NCBI RefSeq assembly: GCF_035083965.1
Contig: NC_089732.1
Span: 10,803,424 to 10,867,423, forward strand
Direction: 5' to 3'
Source: Branchiostoma lanceolatum
Taxonomy: Eukaryota; Chordata; Leptocardii; Amphioxiformes; Branchiostomatidae
DNA: 64,000 nt
Position numbers and translations under genes: made by a program
Shown here: positions 34,879 through 48,300 of the stretch, piece by piece
Layout of the letters: each line of letters opens with the position of its first letter
Numbering within the stretch: the stretch's first letter is position 1
The notes under the pieces: generated by a model
What the model was told of the DNA's origin: nothing
Databases searched by the model: none
What the model saw: the letters and a program-made list of their open reading frames with translations, nothing else

Positions 34879-36395
34879 ATCATAAAACAGATACCGAAAA
34901 TTATGGCATAAAGAGTAAGAAACAAATTTCCAAATTTGCGCCAAGTGCCTTCTGATGACCCCCGCGACCTAAACATTGCCGAACTCACCGTGATTTACGC
35001 ACAAGAAAACGCGACTTATCACCTATCGTAGACAGATGTCTGGTCATGTACATAAACCTACATTCGGACGAGGTCAAAAAACTTTCCGCCCCAGAATGGA
35101 ACAGTCGGGCCTCGTCATGGGAGGGTTTGAACTACGGTGTTCGTTCGCCAAACGTTGCTTGCGACGTGGCCGTGTGAATTTGTAGCTTATATAAGTTTTT
35201 ATCTTTTGCACTTTCTTCAAGCCAAGAAAGGAACAATAGCTGCTTTATAGAGGTAATTATGATTAGCGGCAAGATAATTTTGAGGAGTATTCCCCGGCGG
35301 AAAGTTACGCCCCCACAAAAACGCCGCCATTCTCAACGCCACGGGCGGTCCTTTAAAATTGCAACAAATTTGTATGAACAGGACTTAAGAAATACATAAT
35401 GTATAACATGCATAGCATCAATGACAACGGTTATGATATCGGCATGTAACAGAAAGAAATGATCTTTTATTCTTCTGCCAGATAGATTCAATTAACTCTA
35501 ACCGAAAAACACATCGAAGTTAGGTAAACTAGCGTATCACAACTTCATAAAGTTCTCACTTATGAAATATACCTTCCCAGTGCATACCGTACTCAGACTC
35601 TGATACCTTAGAAGTCGTTGTGCCATGACAATTACCAGTATCATACACTTTAACCACAGTGCGAGGTAAAGTTAATCCACACGCTGTGGAAAAAGCTCCT
35701 CAGGCAGTCTGGTAGTGGAACCCTGTTGTCTGGGACCATGGCAACAAGTTGATTGGCAATATTGTCCTCTTATCCAAGCAAAAGGGATCATACTTTATCC
35801 CTTGAGTAGATTAATTTGAACCTTTGTCATCTTATTTTTTCCCTAAAAGGCGCAACTATATGCAGTGTTCTTTTTTATCAAAAAAGGGCGTATGGAAAGT
35901 GAATACGTTACACTAAACTAGTCAGGTGGGCTCACGGATGCCAATATTTTCAGTACCCTCACATGAACATTTCAAATGTGTTGGTTTCCGAAATATTTAC
36001 AACATATCAAACTTGCAGAAATAGTGTTTATCGTTTATCATACCAGTAGGCATGAGGCCACGTGTATATCACGAAATACTCCTTGTTGAATACATACAAA
36101 ATTTTTATCAAAAATATGTTGGAACCCCATTCCACTCGGGTGGCGGCCTCCCTGCGATCGCGCTGCGACATAAATTTAGACATAGCGCTCACCGAATTCC
36201 ATTCTTAAAAACCAAATCTTTTTACTCGTTGTGTGTTTTGTTCACCACTTGTTTGGAATTCTGAAAGATAGCCACCCGATAATAATGTATAAATACACTT
36301 ATGGTAGGAAGCGTAAAATCGGCTTAATCCCAGCCCCGGGGACCTGTCACACTTCTGTGTATCCTGATTACGTTCTAAGGTTATATTTTCGGTAG

Positions 36396-36482
<87 letters not shown>

Positions 36483-36765
36483 CGGTGTGTGTGTGTGTGC
36501 GTGGATGAATAGTATAATTTTGACATTTGTAGCGTACGGCTGCACAAAACATTTGATACGGAACTCATACGGACTTGATATGCGCAGAGGTGTATGAATC
36601 CATGCCAAAGCATAGAGGTATTCACTTAAACATGAGTATCGGGCGTTCAGGCTGGTGTTGCCTTGTATTTAGTGCGATAATGTGTTCTTTACTCTTGGCC
36701 AATCTTCACAAAATACGTCTGCCTGGCGGGGAATCAGTGCTGTACATAACGTATATGTATACCTA
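34879..36765. other. Gene desert, right part
   Basis: No gene recognised. It contains a GT microsatellite (36400-36500) set inside a degraded Harbinger-like MITE (about 36335-36600, with GACCTGTCACACTTCTGTG at the left). Confidence 0.45.
36400..36501. repeat. (GT)n microsatellite
   Basis: About 39 GT units in an almost pure run, then a shorter interrupted run. The long Thr/His and Val/Cys ORFs across it are artefacts of the repeat. Confidence 0.95.
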
Positions 36766-36989
36766 GAGCCCCTGTCACACTTGTGCGTATATACAAGTGC
36801 GCATGAGCTGCGTATTAACATGTTTTTGGTTTAGGTTAAGTTTGAAGCCGAATAAGTGATTTCTTAGGCTCGATCACTAGGCCGCACAACGGTGGATCAA
36901 AGTAGAAAACATATTTTTGCCCACAAACCTTACTTAAACCTAAAAATGTTAATGCGCAACTTGAATATACGCACAAGTGTGACAGGGCC
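36766..36989. mobile_element. Harbinger-like MITE, copy 1
   Basis: 224 bp. Left end GAGCCCCTGTCACACTTGTG; the right end is its inverse (CACAAGTGTGACAGGGCC). Flanked by CTA on both sides, a possible 3-bp target duplication. The subterminal GCGTATAT...CAAG blocks are shared with 54270-54527 and with termini inside both segmental duplicates. Confidence 0.65.
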
Positions 36990-37251
36990 CTAACGCCTCA
37001 TTTATAAAGCCATACAAATCAAACAACACCTCGTTGTCGTTGTAGGGATAGCTTATCACCACCTTCAAGGCCACACACATACGAGTGTGTATTTGTTTGT
37101 ATATTACCATCTATTTCCGCGGACGAGACTTTCGAGGAGTAATTAATCCCTCTGAAAGTGGCTACTTGTTATTTTTGCACAATCACGGTGTGTTTTGCTA
37201 ACTACATACACAAGAGGGGTTCCTCGTTAATTGTGTATCAATAACTCCTGA

Positions 37252-37259
37252 TGACGTCA
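37252..37259. promoter_or_regulatory. CRE-type palindrome upstream of NOX5
   Basis: TGACGTCA, a perfect CREB/ATF site, 180 bases before a strong AG|GTAAGA donor at 37440-37441. The donor could end a non-coding first exon of NOX5, since the ATG exon has a good acceptor (TTCCTTCTACCAG, AG at 39433-39434). Inference only. Confidence 0.3.
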
Positions 37260-37677
37260 TAAATGGTGATTTATTCAGGAACTACAAACCATCTACAAAG
37301 ACTAGTTTGTCAGGCATGGAGTGATCACTGTTGTATCGTGTGTTTTGCCTTTACGTCAGACACCATTAGAAGTACCGGTACAAGGATCATCCTCGCTTTC
37401 CAGGCCTATTTCTGACTACAGATCGCTTCAGTTAAAGAGGTAAGACCCTGTTCGTTCAAGTTTTAATTCTATTTATCCATAGACCTACGAAAACGTTTTT
37501 CCTCTCTACATTTTGTATGTCTAGTATTGAAAAATTTATTTTCCTTTTGCGTTTTGACCATACTATATTAAACAAATCCATATCAACCTATATTTTTAAC
37601 ATCACAAAGAGACGAGAAGAAGCCGAACCTTCCTTTCAGAGTAGTTTTAGATAAGTCCTTTCGGTGTCATTATATGT

Positions 37678-38389
37678 CAGGACAACTCGGCCCCTGGGAC
37701 AACTCGGCCCCTAGCCATTCAGGACAACTCGGCCCCTAGCTCAGGCCAACTCGGCACCGAGCCCCAAAACTGACATAGATCAGCAAACAGAACAGGGACT
37801 TTTTAAAATCCATGTGAGGAATAAAACATGTTTAACTGCCAAACATTTCGTCTAAAAAATAGGAAATTGTGGAACCCTACAGGTCACTTCGCCAGAACGC
37901 TTGAATATCAATAAGGAAGTTTTATCATCTCGGTTGTCTCGACACGTTTTGAAAGCCTACAACCTGTTAAAATCTATGACCAACAAAACAGAATGAACTG
38001 CTATACATTAGTTTCATCGTTAATAAGTTATAAGCACTTTCATAACAGAACATAAGCGTAGCGAGTTCGTGAAAGAGCGTCGAAAATAACAAACAAAAGG
38101 GCGTCGCCGCGCCGGCCCGCAACATGTTTTTGACGGTCTTGGAACGTTTGAGACATACGGAAATACAAAAATGTTTATGTATGGGCTGAGTTTTGTTTCT
38201 TAAAATTCTTATTTCACTTATCAGCCTGTCAGAACGGTAGAATTGTCATTCCTCGAGCCCCAAATACACTTATCATGCACTGAGTAATAGGTGCCGAGTT
38301 GTCCTGAGCTTGATGCCGAGTTGTCTTGAATGGCCAGGGGGCCGAGTTGTCCCAGGGGCCGAGTTGTCCCAGGGGCCGAGTTGTCTCGG
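37678..38389. mobile_element. Non-autonomous DNA element with repeated TIR units
   Basis: About 95-bp terminal inverted repeats, each made of three to five copies of GACAACTCGGCCCC-type units. The left end carries them in one orientation and the right end (38291-38389) in the other, with one extra unit. The roughly 520-bp interior has no ORF of note. I could not assign a superfamily. Confidence 0.65.
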
Positions 38390-39434
38390 AATCTGTACTT
38401 TATTACGAATTTTATATCTGTTTGCCTGTCCTGTACTCAGCCCTGTAAGGCATGTATGCTATCGATTATTATTGATACTGGTGGGGTTTTAAGACCCAGT
38501 TTTACGTTTTGTGGTACACCAGCTTTGTGAAGCCCGTTTGTGTCCTCGTTTCTTTACTTGATTTGAATCCTAACATGATGTAACTTGATTTGTTACCTGT
38601 ACAATTTAGATCCTCCCCTTTACTGACAATACACATAGAGTCTAAATCCCCCGACCGCTTTAACAAAACAGTAACTGTACTTGAGAATTTGACAAGTGAT
38701 TAAGTAAGCAAACGCATCTGCAATATCTATTACAATAATAAAAAGTACAAAGTTTCAACTTTTCATATCTTGGATATCTCATTTTTTGATTGAATACACT
38801 TCGTTTGTTACCTGTACAACTTAGATGCACCCCTCCTCCTTACAATACACATGGAGCCTGAATTTTATCATTTTAACAAAACAGTAGTTTTACGTGAGAA
38901 CTTGAATTTGACAACAGATGATTAGGTAAGCAAACGCTTCTGCAATATATTGACTGAAAAAAACGCAAACGGGTTCGACGTGTTATCTTGTCTATCTCAA
39001 TTTTGTGATTGAATGCACAGCCTTTCGTTAAGACCTGCGACAGCACATTCAAAAAAGATTTCTCCTTGTGAAGTCCCAGTTTGTTTGTTTCCTTGTTTTT
39101 TCTTTTAATTCATTTGTATCATAATATACATGTCATGATGTGACTGTATTTGTTATCTGTGCAATCTTGATATGTCTCCTCCCCTCACAATACACACGGA
39201 GCCTAAACACCCCCGATCGCTTTAACAAAACAATACGGTGTGTACCTGTACTTGAGAATTCATTTCATAGTTTTTTTTTTGTTTAAAACCTGGTGATCCA
39301 CATATCTTGTCCAGTTACTGATTAAAGGTACTGAATTCTACCTGGAACGTCTGGCCTTTTCAAAAGCTATCCACTTGCTTGAGTAACAGTTTTGGGGGTT
39401 TGCCAATCAGCTGTATTATATTTCCTTCTACCAG
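38390..39434. other. Upstream region of NOX5
   Basis: AT-rich. Three diverged tandem-like segments (about 38540-38790, 38800-39010 and 39100-39260) share GTTACCTGTACAA..TTAGAT, CAATACACA.GGAGCCT and TTTAACAAAACA blocks, spaced by about 230-350 bp. If a 5' UTR intron exists (donor near 37440), this lies within it. Confidence 0.5.
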
Positions 39435-39448
39435 AGAGTGAGTGCTGA

Positions 39449-40747
39449 ATGGGGTCCACATTTAGCCGGAAGTGGTTCGGACTCACCCATCTGCGCAGGG
39501 CGGAGGTACACGAGGATTTCCAGTCGAGTGACGTCATGACGAGCTGTCGCGTCATCACTGTGGCCCCGCGGGACGACCCGTTCCCCCCGCAGGGGCTGAC
39601 GGAGGAGACCCACGGGGAGCTGGCCTGGTTCAACATCCACCTCACGCCGCTGGCCAGGGGGGGCATGGTCACTCTCAGGATGTTCCGCAAGTTCGCCAAA
39701 GATATGGAGGTAAGAAACGGACGAGAAAGTGGGCGAGAATATTCCACTCATGGCCAAAGTACTCGTCAATTCTATAGCTGTATGTTGTTTCTATGAAATA
39801 CCTTGGTGTTGTTGTTGTTGTTGCCGTTTTTATATTTATGATGCTGGTCTTATTCTCTACAGCAAACCTTTGCTGCCAAGTGGTTCAGTCTCCTGGACAA
39901 AGAGGGGTCAGGAAAACTCAGTATCCAGGTGGTCATCGGAGGCTTGAGCGGGCTGGCCAGGTACGTCCACTTATTGACAGAAAGTTTGATAAGAACATGA
40001 CGCGCATACAAGGAAGCACTTCCCTGCTATAAGAATTTATCTAAGATTCAAAGAAGCTCTGTCTATTTTTATAACATGTACATGTAGTGTTACATCTGAA
40101 ATGGAATTGCTTTATGCTACGGTCACATTTGCACCGGTGCCCGTAGGGGGTGTAGCCCCGGCCAAGCGCCGAAGCCACAAATTTGTCCCGGTGGACTGCC
40201 GGACATCGGAAAGGTAACGTTACCTCTCGGTGTTCCAACGACTAGCGTACGGCGTCTATGTATTACTAGGCCCCGTATGTACTCTAACTCCGAGTTAAAA
40301 ACTTCAAGGGGTCCGGTCGTGCTCATAAATAGGCCGATAGCCGCAGGGTGTCCCACGGGGCCACGCAGGAGTCACGCCCGAAAGTGCAAAAAAAAAACAG
40401 TCCGTAAACTAGCCGGCGGGGCCCCCTTTTCCAATTAAGACCGTAGCATAACTTGAGTGTCATTCTACTATCTCCACCCAGTCACGAGCGGCGCCTGAGG
40501 CTCCTGAAGTGGCTGGAGGACAGAATGGCTGACTTCTGCACAGAGAACGTCCTCATCACCCCGGACAGGCTAAGGAGGTTCTTCCTAACGAAGGGGGTGC
40601 GTGTTTTCGGACTGCTATTTTGTAGGCGTGTGTGTGTGTGTGTGTGTGAGTGTGTGTGTGTGTGTGTGTGTATGTGTGTGTGTGTGTGTGTCCGTGTGTG
40701 TGTGTGTGTGTGTGTTTGTGTGTGTTTGTGTGTGTGTGTGTGTTTGT

Positions 40748-40779
<32 letters not shown>

Positions 40780-43700
40780 TTGTGTGTGTGTTTGTGTGTG
40801 TTTGTGTGTGTGTGTGCGCGTGCGTGTGCGTGCGTGTGTGTTTGGAGCGTGATGTCAACATGTATATCCACCAGCGTGTATCGGATTTTTTTAATAACTT
40901 GACTGTGACCTGATAGTAATGCTTGTACTGGTTTCCCCTGTAGACTGTGGAGAAGTTGTTCGGCCTGACGGATGTTGACGGTGATGGGCGGATCCCCCTT
41001 CAGGAGTTACTGGGCCGACTCAGCCTACTACCCAAGTAAGGTTTGACGCCATAAGCTCCCTCAAACACGGGGCCGCCGGCTTTACGACCCCATCTGAGAG
41101 GGCGATAAAACTCTTTTCAAGTCTTATGTAGGCCTGATTGAAAGTCTTTACTTAGGCTTAAACGTTATAAAATTGTGAATTTAGGTGTGAATTTTGGTAC
41201 AGATAGTTGGAAATCACATTCTTTTACAAATTCTGATAACTGTTGTTCCAAAAGTAAGTATTACAAAACATGTATATTATCTTCTTTCCCATATCAAGCT
41301 TGTTGTTGTTCATGTTTGTGTATCAGTATCGACAACACTACCAAGTACCAAGCCTGGTTGGAGTACCGGTTCGGACTTATCGTAGGACCGGGGTCAACAA
41401 TCAGCCTGGAGAGGTTTAAAGCAGAGTTAAAGTCGCAACAACATGTTGGGGTAAGTCAGGACACAACGAAAGAACATCACATCCTCACGATATCAATGTA
41501 CAACCATCAAATAGTGTATATATTCAATATCTATGTGAACATGACCGTATACGTTAATGGAATTCCTACGTCCCCGACCCAAGTTGGGTGAAGTGAGGAA
41601 AGTCGTGCCTTTCCCAAGGACAAATATTGGTGGCATATCAGGGGATTCGAACCCAGGACTTCTGGGTGTTTGGTTTCCGTTACGCCAACACGACTCGTGT
41701 TAAAAACGTTTTGCCCTATGTCTTACAGTCGTTTCTGGCTGAACAACTATTCCACGTGTTGAGCAAAGACGGCGGTTCTGAACTCAAACTGAGCGACTTG
41801 ATGGCCGGACTGTCCTGCCTTCTGACCGGATCAGAAGAGGAAAAAGCCCGGCTACTGTTCCAGGTCTATGACGTCAACGGTGAGTACCACGTTTCCAAAG
41901 GTCTCTGTTGTCGTTCCATATCGGCTCAAATACTCAAATGATCAAAGCAAAATACCAAAGGAACGGGCGTGAAAAAGTTATGGGATGCTATCTTCCCGTC
42001 AATAAATGTAACGTTATGCTTTGTCTGTCACTGAAATTTCCAGAATCATTTTGCAGCGCTAATCAGCTTTAGAGGTTTGCATACTATATTTTCTTAAACT
42101 CCCCTTTGGCGCGGGCAACTGTTTTAATCAACGGTACCGGTGCGCTGTGTGTCCTTTCCTTTTGGCGATGCGAGCCTAACGGTACATTATTGCGTGCAGT
42201 CTGCAAGAATTCTAGTTCCTTTTGTGGCCACGCTATTTCTATGTGCTTAATTCGTAAACACACCTAATGTATGATGCGTCCGTCCGTATGTATGTACTCA
42301 GGAAACGGTTCCATAGACCGCGCCGAGTTGAAGCTGGTGCTCAGCTCCTGTATGGAGGAGGGGGCCTTCAGCGATGACCAGATCTCCGACCTGACGGAAG
42401 CACTGTTCGAAGACGCCGACTCAGATTGCTCCGGGGCCATCACGTACATCGAGTTTCTTGAGGAGATGTCGCGACAGCTGGAACTGCTAGACTGTCTGGC
42501 TCTAAGGTGCGTCTTAAGATGCTAATGTTACTTGTGCTTATTAATAATTGCTAAACTGTACTCAGCGGAATTTCCCAGTTTCTCCCAGCCTTCCTCAACC
42601 TATTCGATCTGGAAACGTGAGTTCTATTAATGTGTGACGTCAACAATGGGTCGAAGGTCGTCAGAAGTCGATATCGCCCCGCGTCCCGAATGAGAGAAAG
42701 ATTATGTACGACAAATGACAGTTACTCAAGCAACTTGATAAAATTTTGAAACAGTCAGACGTTTCAAACAGCATCCGCTGTCTTTCGTCAGCCACGAATG
42801 CTCATGTAGATTACCTTTACTCCTCTCAGAAAGTAATAATGTATCCTGTTACCTTTATCTGTTGTGTAGTTTAGCCTTTGCAGGGAATTGACCCTTTGCG
42901 CCCGTTCCTCCTCCAGTGTTGTCTACTGCGCTGAGCCAGTACTGGAGGTAAAAGCCAAGTCTACCCCTCTCCTGGGCGGCATGCTGTCGGTCCAGGCGGT
43001 GCGGAACCACCTCAGGACGGTCGTGGCGGTGGGGCTGTACGTGGTGCTGAACATAGCGCTGCTCTGTGACGCCGCCATCCGCTATCAACCCAACTTCGCC
43101 ATTATCGTGGCTAAGGGCTGTGGTACGTACACTAGCATATTCTGCCGTTCAAATTACTGGATTCTTTTCAGGAAATATACCTTCTGTTGTACAAACACTC
43201 TAGCTTGCCATCGATGAATGTTAGACATCCAGATAATACGATACGCCAGAAAACAGTTACTCAAGCAACCGGATGGATTCTGATAACGGTCAGACATTTT
43301 AGGAAGCATCCGCTACCTTTCTTTAGAGTTTAACTAGCCTTATGGCAAGAGCGTGGCAAATTTAAACATAAAACAAACAAACAAAGCAAAACAAGCAATT
43401 AAAACAACAGGGCGACATTCTAATTGGACGATGATGCAAACTGTAATCGACGATTATCTCTGAAAAAACAACATCGAAAGCTTGAACTAGTCAGAATCGC
43501 TGTGAGAAAGTTGGCAGAGGGCATTAAACACATAGTTGTGTACAAAGATCTTTGTTATCGATCGAAAGCTCCTGATCACTCTAGTCGTGTTTTCCTTATC
43601 CAGGGCAGTGTCTGAATCTGAACAGCATGTTCGCGCTACTGTTGATGCTGCGGAAAATGCTGTCGTACGTACGCTCTACGACGTTCGGCCGATATCTGCC

Positions 43701-45335
43701 TCTGGACCAGAACATCGCCTTCCACAAGATCATTGGCGTCATGATTGTGGTCTTCAGCGTGTTCCACACCGTAGCGCATGTTTACAACTTTGGTAAGTTG
43801 TTACCCGTAACGCCTATATAACCAGCTAAATGTACTTACAAATAAAGCAATATTGGATGTTGTTGCTGTTGTTCCGGATTCCTTAGGCTCCTACTACGCT
43901 GGATATCGATCACGCTGCGCTGTCACTGGACTTGTAGTATGTAGAATGTAGTTGAATTTATCTTCATACGAAAGTTTGGCAACCTCGTGTTTTCCCATTC
44001 CCCAAACTCCAGTAAAGCTGACAGAGACGACCCCGCACACGCTGCTGGAGTACATGTTGGGGTCGCACCTCGGGATCGGCTGGGTGTCCGGCAGCGCCAG
44101 TCTCACAGGCTGGGTCCTACTGTGGCTCCTGTTGGTCATCACGCTCTCCAGCACCAGCCTCGTCCGCAACAGTGGGCACTTCAAGGTCAGTGTCGCCTTC
44201 TTCTCCGTCTCTCGTACTAAGAAAACCACATTGCTGTACTAGATGCAAGGGTTTGTTGGTCCACTGTAGTCTCCAAGCAGATCTATCTGTAGCAAGGCAA
44301 TATCAGAAGGGCCAACAAGATACTGGTTGGCCCTTTGGATGCTACCTTGCCACTGATAGATTTGCTTGGCCTATTTGATGCCGGTTGGCCCTTTGGATAC
44401 CGCCTTGCTACCGATAGATTTGCTTGGGGATTAGGTCCGCTGGAAACTTCTTCCGCATGTCGGACGCACGTAGGTTGGTAGGGTGACATGAGTTGTTTGG
44501 GTTTTGCGGCTAGCTTTCACGATTTCTCTCAGCAGCAACTGTTCTTCTGCTTTCCGCATGGTGACCGTGCCACCATATATAAAACTAATCCATCCAGCCA
44601 TTCTTGAGTTATCTTGGTGACCAATTCATAAGGACACACTACTTATTATGCTGCTTAAAATATCACCTCCATTTTTTTCATGCAGATGATAAGTCCCATC
44701 TGACCATACGATATCCTATATTTTCCAGGCGTTCTATTGGATCCACCAGCTGACCATCCCATGGTTCCTAATCCTGGTGATCCACGCCAAGTCGTTTTGG
44801 TTGTGGCTGCTGCTGCCTGGGCTGTTCTACGTCATCGAAAGAGTCCTCCGCACGAAGATGGCGCGGGTGACGCGCTACGGACACATGTCCATCCAGCAAG
44901 GCATCGTCCTCCCCTCTAAGGTATGTGAACGGAAAAGATAAGACTACAAATGGATATACTTTCATGCCAAATGTATATGCAAATTCGGAACGTTTGGGAC
45001 CGCATCTGTAAGCAGCGACACCTATAGCTGCAGTGCAAAGTGAACCAGTCAGAATCGTCTCTTATACTTATCGTGTGATTACAGTGTACTTGTGCTTCCC
45101 GTAGGTCATACACGTGGTGGTGTCCCGTCCAAAGGACTTCAAGTTCCAGCCGGGAGACTACGTGTATCTGTGCGTGCCCGCCATCGCCACACATGAGTGG
45201 CACCCTTTCACCATCAGCAGCGCTCCTGAGCAGGAGGGTAGGTACATGAGAACAGTGGCTAAAAACAGTGGTTAAACGTGACACTACCTATAATGCAATC
45301 ACGCGCTCGCACACACACAAGCACACACTACACAA

Positions 45336-45397
<62 letters not shown>

Positions 45398-48300
45398 CAC
45401 ACACAAATACACGTAGACAACGACTACCTAGAAATTACGATGCTGAGGTTCGAAGATCTTTGTCTGTGAAGCTTGAGGCGTACGAAAGCCCGAAACGACG
45501 AGGATAGAAAGCTTCTTCAGACCATTTACAAGTCTATCAAATCCATTTCCAAGCCTTCCAAACCCATTTCCAACCCTCCAAACCAATTTTTAAACTTTAC
45601 CGGTACTGCTCTTCTTTTACACTTCAGGGACGCTATGGTTCCACATCCGGGCAGTTGGCACATGGACCAACCGGCTGTACAGCCTGTTCGAGCACCATAC
45701 GGAGAGACTGCGGCAGAACACGCCTCAACAGCGGTACGACTCTGTAGAGTCCATAATGAACACCAGCTCCGTCGGGAGCGGTGTCATACCGGAGATCCAG
45801 CGGAGCTCCTCCACTCATCTCTCCGACCCAGGCACAGAGTCACACGAGTACAGGAACATATTCACCCTGGCTCCGACAAAACCGCGCCAGAACAAAGTTT
45901 CCAGAGACAGTGGGGTCTATCTCTGTGAAACTCCCAGTGTCGCAGACGGGACGAGGAAAGTGCCGGACACGAGTGCCGTGTTGGTTCCTGACGGGATGCC
46001 TCCTATGGAGAGGAACGACTCTCGCATGTCGTGTTCTTCGCTCGGGCAGGACTTCTCGCACATGTTCAGACCCCCCACGGTGGTAAACTTGGCGGACGGA
46101 CTGTGCGACACCAATGAGTTTGAGGTAAGGCAGCTGCCAAGTAGCGAATTCTTTGTCTCGCTTTCATCCTCGTTTACCCTTTAAGATTTTGTGAAAGAAA
46201 ACCACACAGACAACACAGAGGCAGCGCCTTCTTGTCTAAAATTAAGCTTCAAAGACTGCTTGTGTCGACTGCAGACGTCGTCCGCTTTAACCGTTTTTGT
46301 GGTAAAAGGGTGGGTCAACATCTGGTTTAAACAGGTTGGACAGGCAGGCTGAGAATAAAGAGGTCACTAAACTCTTTTACTTTTGGTGTTTAGTCATTTA
46401 TTCAACCTTCCTGATCACCTAGATTTCATAATGAAGGCAACTTTTTTGTCAAACTTTTTTTCGCACGCTCGCATCAGTTTTAGGTTTCCACGGGATGTCA
46501 TCCATATAAGGGAATCAACATAGCCTAATCACAAATAAATGTTTTTTTTGTATGATGTTTATCAACTATAGGTGTACATGGATGGCCCGTACGGCGCACC
46601 GTCTACCCGAATCTTTGAAGCGGAGCACGCCGTCCTAGTGGGGGCCGGGATAGGCGTCACTCCCTTCGCGTCCATCCTGCAGAGCATCGTCCATCGGTAC
46701 CGCCGCGCACGGCAGACCTGTCCCCGGTGCAAGCACGCCTGGACCGCCGAAACACACAGGAACTTCCTCACCTTGAAGAAGGTAGATACTAGTGCTACGA
46801 GATACCCACATTCCACAATTTGTTTCATATAGCCACAAAACATAGTCTCGATGCCTTGGGTTGGTGTAAAAGTACAGGTAAGGGTAGTCCCATGGCCTTT
46901 TTGAGGAAAATTGTGTTAATTAAATTTCTTAAGGACACAACGTCTAAAGCTAGGGTCCCGCACGGTTTGCTTGCGGAAACGAAAATTGAAGTGTATACCA
47001 ATATCTAAATATGCACAAGCTATGCTCCAAAAACTTTTTGGTACTTTTTGTGTTTTATGTTGTCCTTTATATCATACTTTTCGTTCCCCACGACTGGCGG
47101 CTGGGCCCCGGATTAGAAATATGACATAGCATAACCAGGAATGCCAGGAATTGAACCCGTGACCCGCTTGCCTACCACTGGGCCATTCGACGCCACTAAA
47201 AGTTGTTGGCCATTCTTTTTACTACCCATGGAGTCTGGTAGAGACTAGTTTATATATCCGTCTTGCACGACTTCTACAGGTTGACTTCTTCTGGATCAAT
47301 CGTGACCACAAGTCGTTCGAGTGGTTCATCAGCCTGCTGAGTCAGCTGGAGATAGAGCAGTCCGAGATGGGAAACTTCGAGAGGAACTTCCTGGAGATGC
47401 ACATGTAAGTTACATTTCTGCTATCCTTTACGGACAGATCATTAATTAACCTGGCCGGGCTATATCTTTGGCCAAGCTTTCTTCGGGACAGACGGAGCTC
47501 TCTGCCGCCTGGGTATTCTTTTGCACCCGGTGGTTGTTTTACACGGTTGAATTATTTTCCTAAAATGAGTGATTATATCTATAGTGGCTACTGTGAACGT
47601 TTTCTTCACAGTTCTTTGAATGGTCACCATTGACAGGTTTAACTGAAGAGAATATGTCCAATTTCATGTACTCGTGATCATTGGACCACAGTGTATTCGA
47701 ATTCGTAATACATACCTTGGGACAAACTTTGAAAGAAAAAAAAACAGACAAACAAACAAACAAACAAACAAACAAAGAAACAAGCAAACAAATATCATGT
47801 TATTTGTAGGTACATGACTTCTATGTATGGCCGGACGGACTCCAAAGCTATCGGGTTGAGAATGGCCATGTACCTGACACATAAGAAGGAGAAACGTGAC
47901 CTCATCACAGGCCTGAAGACACGGACACAAGCCGGGAGGCCGGACTGGGACAAGGTATGGCAATAACAAATTAGCGACTTTACCCAAAACTTTGACCTCA
48001 CTATTAAAAATTTTATACTACGAAAATGTTTATCTACTTTTATGTAGCCAGCTAGCCACCAATCATCTAATGCATTACGGGTAGTTCCGACTTCCATGGC
48101 GGTAACAGCTGATTGCAAATCAGTTTTTACCTTCAACATAAAGATGGTGAATTTGACATTTAATGAAAAATGTATCATTAAAAGAAATAGGCTGGTGACT
48201 TTGGTATTCACATATGTGCACTCTCAGAGTTGGTAGGGACTAGGTTGAAACATGTTTGATAATCACAGTTTCGAAACTAGCATCTACATGTATGTGCACT

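Noticed and set aside
36361..40843. CRISPR-like or regulatory meaning of the long dinucleotide runs
   Set aside because: Plain microsatellites with no spacer-repeat structure; the genome is eukaryotic.
40453..40913. Long ORFs of alternating Val/Cys or Thr/His
   Set aside because: They are translations of the TG microsatellite in NOX5 intron 3; only the first part (40482-40596) is real exon.
45268..45507. Thr/His-rich ORF
   Set aside because: CA microsatellite in NOX5 intron 12.
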